From NCBI GenBank assembly GCA_017632155.1, contig JAGBRZ010000110.1:1-25138 (forward strand): a stretch of DNA of 25,138 bases, in the 5' to 3' direction. Origin of the DNA: Clostridia bacterium (GTDB lineage: Bacteria > Bacillota_A > Clostridia > Oscillospirales > CAG-272). How positions within the stretch are numbered: position 1 is the first letter of the stretch; every line of letters starts with the position of its first letter. Below are positions 22,294 to 25,138 of the stretch, piece by piece. A program made the position numbers and the translations under genes. The notes under the pieces are model-generated. The model did no database searches. It worked only from the letters and a program-made list of their open reading frames with translations, and was not told where the DNA came from.

Positions 22294-24069
22294 ATGATAT
22301 GTAAAATAAAAAACATGTTGTGGCTAATGAGACTTTATTGGAAATATGCTAAAGTTCTAATGATTTATTGGTTTTTCGAAGCGATTATATTAGAACCAAT
22401 TGTTGTGGTGGCTAATACAACAATTATCCAAATTATTATAGGGGCTATTATAGCTCAAAAATCCATGGGAGATATTTTTTTGATTATAGTTATTTATTCG
22501 CTTTTAATATTAACTATAAGCTTACTTAGGCGATTGGTTGCGATTCTATATTCAGAACAGAAAAATTTTATGGTAATACAAACTATAAAAAAAGATGTTT
22601 ATAATAAAGCAATAAAAACGGATTACAAATATTTTGATGACCCAGAATTTTATAATAATTACACCAGTGCTATTAGTCAATTTCCAAATCAGTGTTCGAA
22701 TGCAGTAGAGTTGTTTTTTCAGATATTATCCACGTTTACAACCATAGCGTCACTTATGGCTTTGATTATTATGCTTGGACCATGGATTGTAATAGTAACA
22801 ATTGTTACGGTGATTTTATCCACATTAGTACAGTTTAAAATAAACAAAAAATATATGGATCGTTATGAACAAGGATTACAAGCCGACCGAAGACTAAATT
22901 ATATTCATCGAATTTTGTACATGAAAGAATATGCTGCAGATATAAAGACAACAAATTTAAATAGTTTTATAAGTGATAAATTTAATTCTGCGGTTAGTGA
23001 AAAGAGAGCAATATTAAAAAAATTTTCAAAAATAATATTGTTTTGGACTTCTTTATATACAGGAATATTTACTATTAAGGATGTTGTAATCATTTCATAT
23101 ATCGTTTGGGGAATTATAAATGGTACGATTGCTCATATAGGTATGTATACAACATTGATTTCGGCTTCTGGAAATCTTACCACTTCGTTGAATCGCTTGT
23201 TTTCAGTAGTCAGTTCACTTGATAAATTGGATTTATTTGCTAAACAAATAAAACGATTTTTTGAATTCGATTCTACTATAGAATCAAGCATAAATGATTG
23301 TTGCTATGAATGGAGTAATGATCCGCTTGAGATTAATATGAAATGTGTGAATTTTCAATACCCAAATTCGAATTTTTCTTTGAAAGATATTTCTATGAGT
23401 ATTCCTCGAGGCTCAAAAGTAGCAATTGTTGGTCAGAACGGTGCTGGTAAATCCACATTAGCAAAACTACTATTAAGATTGTATGATGTTGATCATGGTG
23501 AAATAATGATTAACGGAATAAATATTAAGAGGTATCAAGTAAAACAATTACGTGAGCATATTGGTATCGCTTTTCAAACACCAAATATTTATGCATTATC
23601 AATGTCAGAAAATCTTAGGTTGTATAACGAAAATGATGAGAGTGAATTGACTACTATTTTAGAACAGATTAACTTATTTAATGTTTTGGAAAAAAACGGA
23701 GGAACGCTTCAATCCGAGCTAACAAAGGAATTTTGTGAAAATGGTATGATTTTATCGAAAGGGGAGCAACAGAAATTAGGTTTAGCCAGATTGTTGTCGG
23801 GGGAATTTGGTCTAATTCTATTAGATGAGCCTTCTTCTGCTTTGGATCCACTCGCCGAATATGAAATGACAAAATTATTTTTTGATCAAGCCAATAAGAC
23901 TACAACTATAATGATTGCACATAGATTATCAACAATTAGAAATGCAGACATAATATTTTTAATTGATGATGGTAAGATTATAGAGCAAGGAACTCATGAA
24001 GATTTAATGGCTATAAAAGGGAAATATTATACTATGTTTACAAAACAAGCCGAAAATTATATTAAATAA
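22294..24069 (+). CDS. ABC exporter (permease plus ATPase) of the right RiPP operon
   Basis: A 591-residue exporter with the membrane domain at about 10-310 and the ATPase after it. Walker A GQNGAGKST, Q-loop FQTP, Walker B LILLDEP, SALD and H-loop IAHR are intact; the signature is LSKGEQQK instead of LSGGEQQK. AAGGAG precedes the ATG. There is no C39 peptidase domain and only one half-transporter gene, so it would work as a homodimer or pair with another half. The element before the signature (SELTKEF) is shared with the exporters at 4346 and 6166. It is the last gene of the operon and should export the modified six-cysteine peptide; leader removal is unexplained. Confidence 0.9.
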   Translation: MICKIKNMLWLMRLYWKYAKVLMIYWFFEAIILEPIVVVANTTIIQIIIGAIIAQKSMGDIFLIIVIYSLLILTISLLRRLVAILYSEQKNFMVIQTIKKDVYNKAIKTDYKYFDDPEFYNNYTSAISQFPNQCSNAVELFFQILSTFTTIASLMALIIMLGPWIVIVTIVTVILSTLVQFKINKKYMDRYEQGLQADRRLNYIHRILYMKEYAADIKTTNLNSFISDKFNSAVSEKRAILKKFSKIILFWTSLYTGIFTIKDVVIISYIVWGIINGTIAHIGMYTTLISASGNLTTSLNRLFSVVSSLDKLDLFAKQIKRFFEFDSTIESSINDCCYEWSNDPLEINMKCVNFQYPNSNFSLKDISMSIPRGSKVAIVGQNGAGKSTLAKLLLRLYDVDHGEIMINGINIKRYQVKQLREHIGIAFQTPNIYALSMSENLRLYNENDESELTTILEQINLFNVLEKNGGTLQSELTKEFCENGMILSKGEQQKLGLARLLSGEFGLILLDEPSSALDPLAEYEMTKLFFDQANKTTTIMIAHRLSTIRNADIIFLIDDGKIIEQGTHEDLMAIKGKYYTMFTKQAENYIK

Positions 24070-24085
24070 TATTTTGCTAAAAAAC

Positions 24086-24121
24086 AGTTGTTATTTACAA
24101 CACAACAACAACTCTTTTTTT
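24086..24121 (+). terminator. terminator of the right RiPP operon
   Basis: AGTTGTT (24086-24092) and AACAACT (24107-24113) flank a 14-base loop; seven T follow. The stem is short but the T-run is good. Confidence 0.6.
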
Positions 24122-24222
24122 ACGCAACAAAACAATATTTATAAATTAAATAAAAGTGGTAACTAAAGTTCTTTGTAATTCCACATATTTCCTTCTAACT
24201 ATTGCGGAAAGGAGGTGATATT

Positions 24223-24444
24223 ATGACGAAAACGCAACATTTTGGTCGAATGGTGCGGGAACGCAGAGAGGCTTTGGGCTTAAGTATCGAAAAAGCCGCG
24301 GAGCTTTGTGGAATGAGTTACAAAGGACTGGAAGAGATCGAGCTTGGCATTTTAGATCCGAAGCTGTCGAGTATTTTGAACATTTCGGCAGATCTGGGTA
24401 TTAATCTTGAAGAACTCAATTCTTGTATTCCCGTTTTAAAATGA
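24223..24444 (+). CDS. small XRE-family regulator
   Basis: This 73-residue protein is a single Cro/C1-type helix-turn-helix domain (MVRERREALGLSIEKAAELCGMS, then LEEIELGILDPKLSSILNISADLGI). AAAGGAGGTGAT precedes ATG 24223; a TTG further upstream at 24202 would place the ribosome binding site inside the gene and is rejected. It is followed after 40 bases by the remains of a DUF6514-like gene. The pair mirrors the fused protein at 10391. Its base composition is richer in GC than the peptide operon to its left, suggesting that the older chromosome or another element resumes here. Confidence 0.85.
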   Translation: MTKTQHFGRMVRERREALGLSIEKAAELCGMSYKGLEEIELGILDPKLSSILNISADLGINLEELNSCIPVLK

Positions 24445-24484
24445 ACGACTGTGAAACGGAGACTTTAAGAAAGGAGGACTTCAA

Positions 24485-24721
24485 ATGGAACACAAGTACA
24501 TAGTTGTTCAGAGCACGTACAAGAACGGAGATATTACGAGGATCGGTTTTGGAATCGCCGCCGTGGAAGAATAAGACGGAGTTACCACAATTTTAGAATC
24601 GATACTAAATCTTTCTTTGGATATCCAACTGATTGAACGCTTGGTTAAGCTTTGAAATAATCTGAAACTTGACTCAATTTATTTGCAAGATGTCATTACT
24701 GATTTATTGGTAACTGTTTAA
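24485..24721 (+). pseudogene. DUF6514-like gene broken by two in-frame stops
   Basis: AAAGGAGGAC precedes ATG 24485, and the first 29 codons (MEHKYIVVQSTYKNG ... IAAVEE) end at TAA 24572-24574. The same frame continues with family-like sequence: DGVTTILESILNLSLD, IQLIERLVKL, a TGA at 24653-24655 where the family usually has Cys, then NNLKLDSIYLQDVITDLL up to TAA 24719-24721. The total of 79 codons in one frame, with conserved spacing and no frameshift, points to recent nonsense decay or assembly error. The name comes from memory of the family pattern (YGIA, LD-LS-D, LVxLCN, DVxxD). The function of the family is unknown to me. The intact counterpart is the C-terminal half of the protein at 10391. 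Confidence 0.7.
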
Positions 24722-24730
24722 AATTTTATC

Positions 24731-24770
24731 CCCAACAGGAGATACCTCTGTATTTCTTGTTGGGAATTTT
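24731..24770 (+). terminator. rho-independent terminator after the XRE/DUF6514-like pair
   Basis: CCCAACA (24731-24737) pairs with TGTTGGG at 24758-24764, and further imperfect pairs close the loop. AATTTT follows. Confidence 0.65.
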
Positions 24771-25138
24771 CATAGTTTTGACTTAATAATCAAAATTTGC
24801 ATAGCAGAAGACAAAGAATAGGTTGCTCGGGTGAGAGCCGCTTTATTTATATGAAATTTAAAAATGTTTTTTATCAATACCCGATCAAGGGGCCTTTTTT
24901 ATCCTATTTATTCCGCTTCTTGGAAGAATCTCAAATACCAAGAAAAGAGTCGCGGGTGAGAAGAAAAATGGAGGGTGGAAATGCAGGGTTGATTTTCAAG
25001 CAGGAGAAAGGACTGGCGCCTATTGCGCCGGTCCGTTTTACATCGGACGGCAGAGCCGACCGAAATTCAAAGGGTTTGCGGATTTCCTAAAATGCGCCTA
25101 ATTTTTAGGGTTGGTGCCTATTTTGGCGCCTTTCTTGA
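24771..25138. other. spacer to window end, hairpins but no supported gene
   Basis: No convincing gene on either strand. The 97-codon plus-strand frame at 24797-25090 has no ribosome binding site and no recognisable sequence, and the minus strand is closed by stops in all frames near the right edge. GC content rises after about 24950. A GC-rich hairpin stands at 25010-25034. AGGGTGGAAATGCAGGG at 24973-24989 recalls the T-box consensus, but the matching terminator arm is absent. This may be a leader RNA of a gene beyond the window. Confidence 0.5.
25010..25038 (+). terminator. GC-rich terminator-like hairpin
   Basis: GGACTGGCGC (25010-25019) pairs with GCGCCGGTCC (25025-25034), one G-T pair, followed by GTTTT. 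A related GC-rich hairpin (GGTGCCTATTTTGGCGCC) lies near 25114-25131. Confidence 0.6.

Noticed and set aside
24797..25090. 97-codon plus-strand frame near the right edge
   Set aside because: No ribosome binding site, no recognisable domain, and it spans a terminator-like hairpin.
1..25138. CRISPR array, tRNA or rRNA genes
   Set aside because: No regularly spaced repeats, no cloverleaf-like or rRNA-like sequence was seen on either strand.

Overview
The window comes from a low-GC Gram-positive bacterium, almost certainly a member of the Clostridia. The evidence is AT-rich spacers, strong AGGAGG-type ribosome binding sites, sigma-A promoters of the TTGACA/TATAAT type, an XRE/DUF6514-like gene pair typical of Clostridia, and RiPP (ribosomally made, post-translationally modified peptide) genes with PqqD-like, HPr-kinase-like and radical SAM/SPASM proteins. 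The whole stretch is accessory DNA. It has an insertion-sequence remnant, a nucleotide-deaminase pair of anti-phage type, two RiPP-type loci with ABC exporters, a tyrosine recombinase, and a decayed small gene at the right end.

Region by region: 1-544 is the 3' end of an IS3-family transposase. 577-3857 (minus strand) is a two-gene operon: a membrane-anchored protein with a dCTP-deaminase/dUTPase-like fold that seems to lack the catalytic residues, then a 755-residue P-loop plus cytidine/dCMP-deaminase fusion resembling the AvcD/DCD anti-phage proteins. 3858-4345 is an AT-rich spacer with a hairpin and a strong promoter. 4346-7968 encodes two translationally coupled ABC exporter half-transporters. 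8018-10242 (minus) encodes a NTP_transf_5 nucleotidyltransferase and an acyl-carrier/FkbH fusion. 10391-10915 is an XRE regulator fused to a DUF6514-like domain. 10912-13449 (minus) is a tight operon: HPr-kinase-like protein, a cytosolic S26 peptidase fused to a PqqD-like recognition domain, and a radical SAM/SPASM enzyme. 13670-15669 encodes two paralogous papain-fold/BtrH-like proteins.

15787-16716 is a complete tyrosine recombinase. Directly after it is a 129-bp segment flanked by a perfect 19-bp inverted repeat. The segment carries a good promoter that now points back at the recombinase; inversion would point it at the next gene, an ArsR-type regulator (16946-17905). This looks like a phase-variation switch and is the most striking structure here. 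A second, paralogous ArsR-type regulator (18021-19067) is followed after one base by a 39-codon peptide gene. That peptide shares its leader motif with the six-cysteine precursor at 19477-19680, which starts the right RiPP operon: precursor, radical SAM/SPASM, PqqD-like, HPr-kinase-like, ABC exporter (to 24069). The promoters of the second regulator and of the precursor operon carry the same 13-base box just upstream of the -35.

A plausible working model: the recombinase sets the switch, the switch controls the first ArsR regulator, and the regulators control the peptide operons. The left locus may modify a peptide with a carrier-bound acyl group (FkbH-ACP plus BtrH-like proteins), cut its leader with the S26-PqqD fusion, and export it with the ABC pair; no precursor peptide for it is visible in the window. 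24223-24721 holds a small XRE gene and a DUF6514-like pseudogene with two in-frame stops. 24722-25138 has hairpins but no gene I can support.
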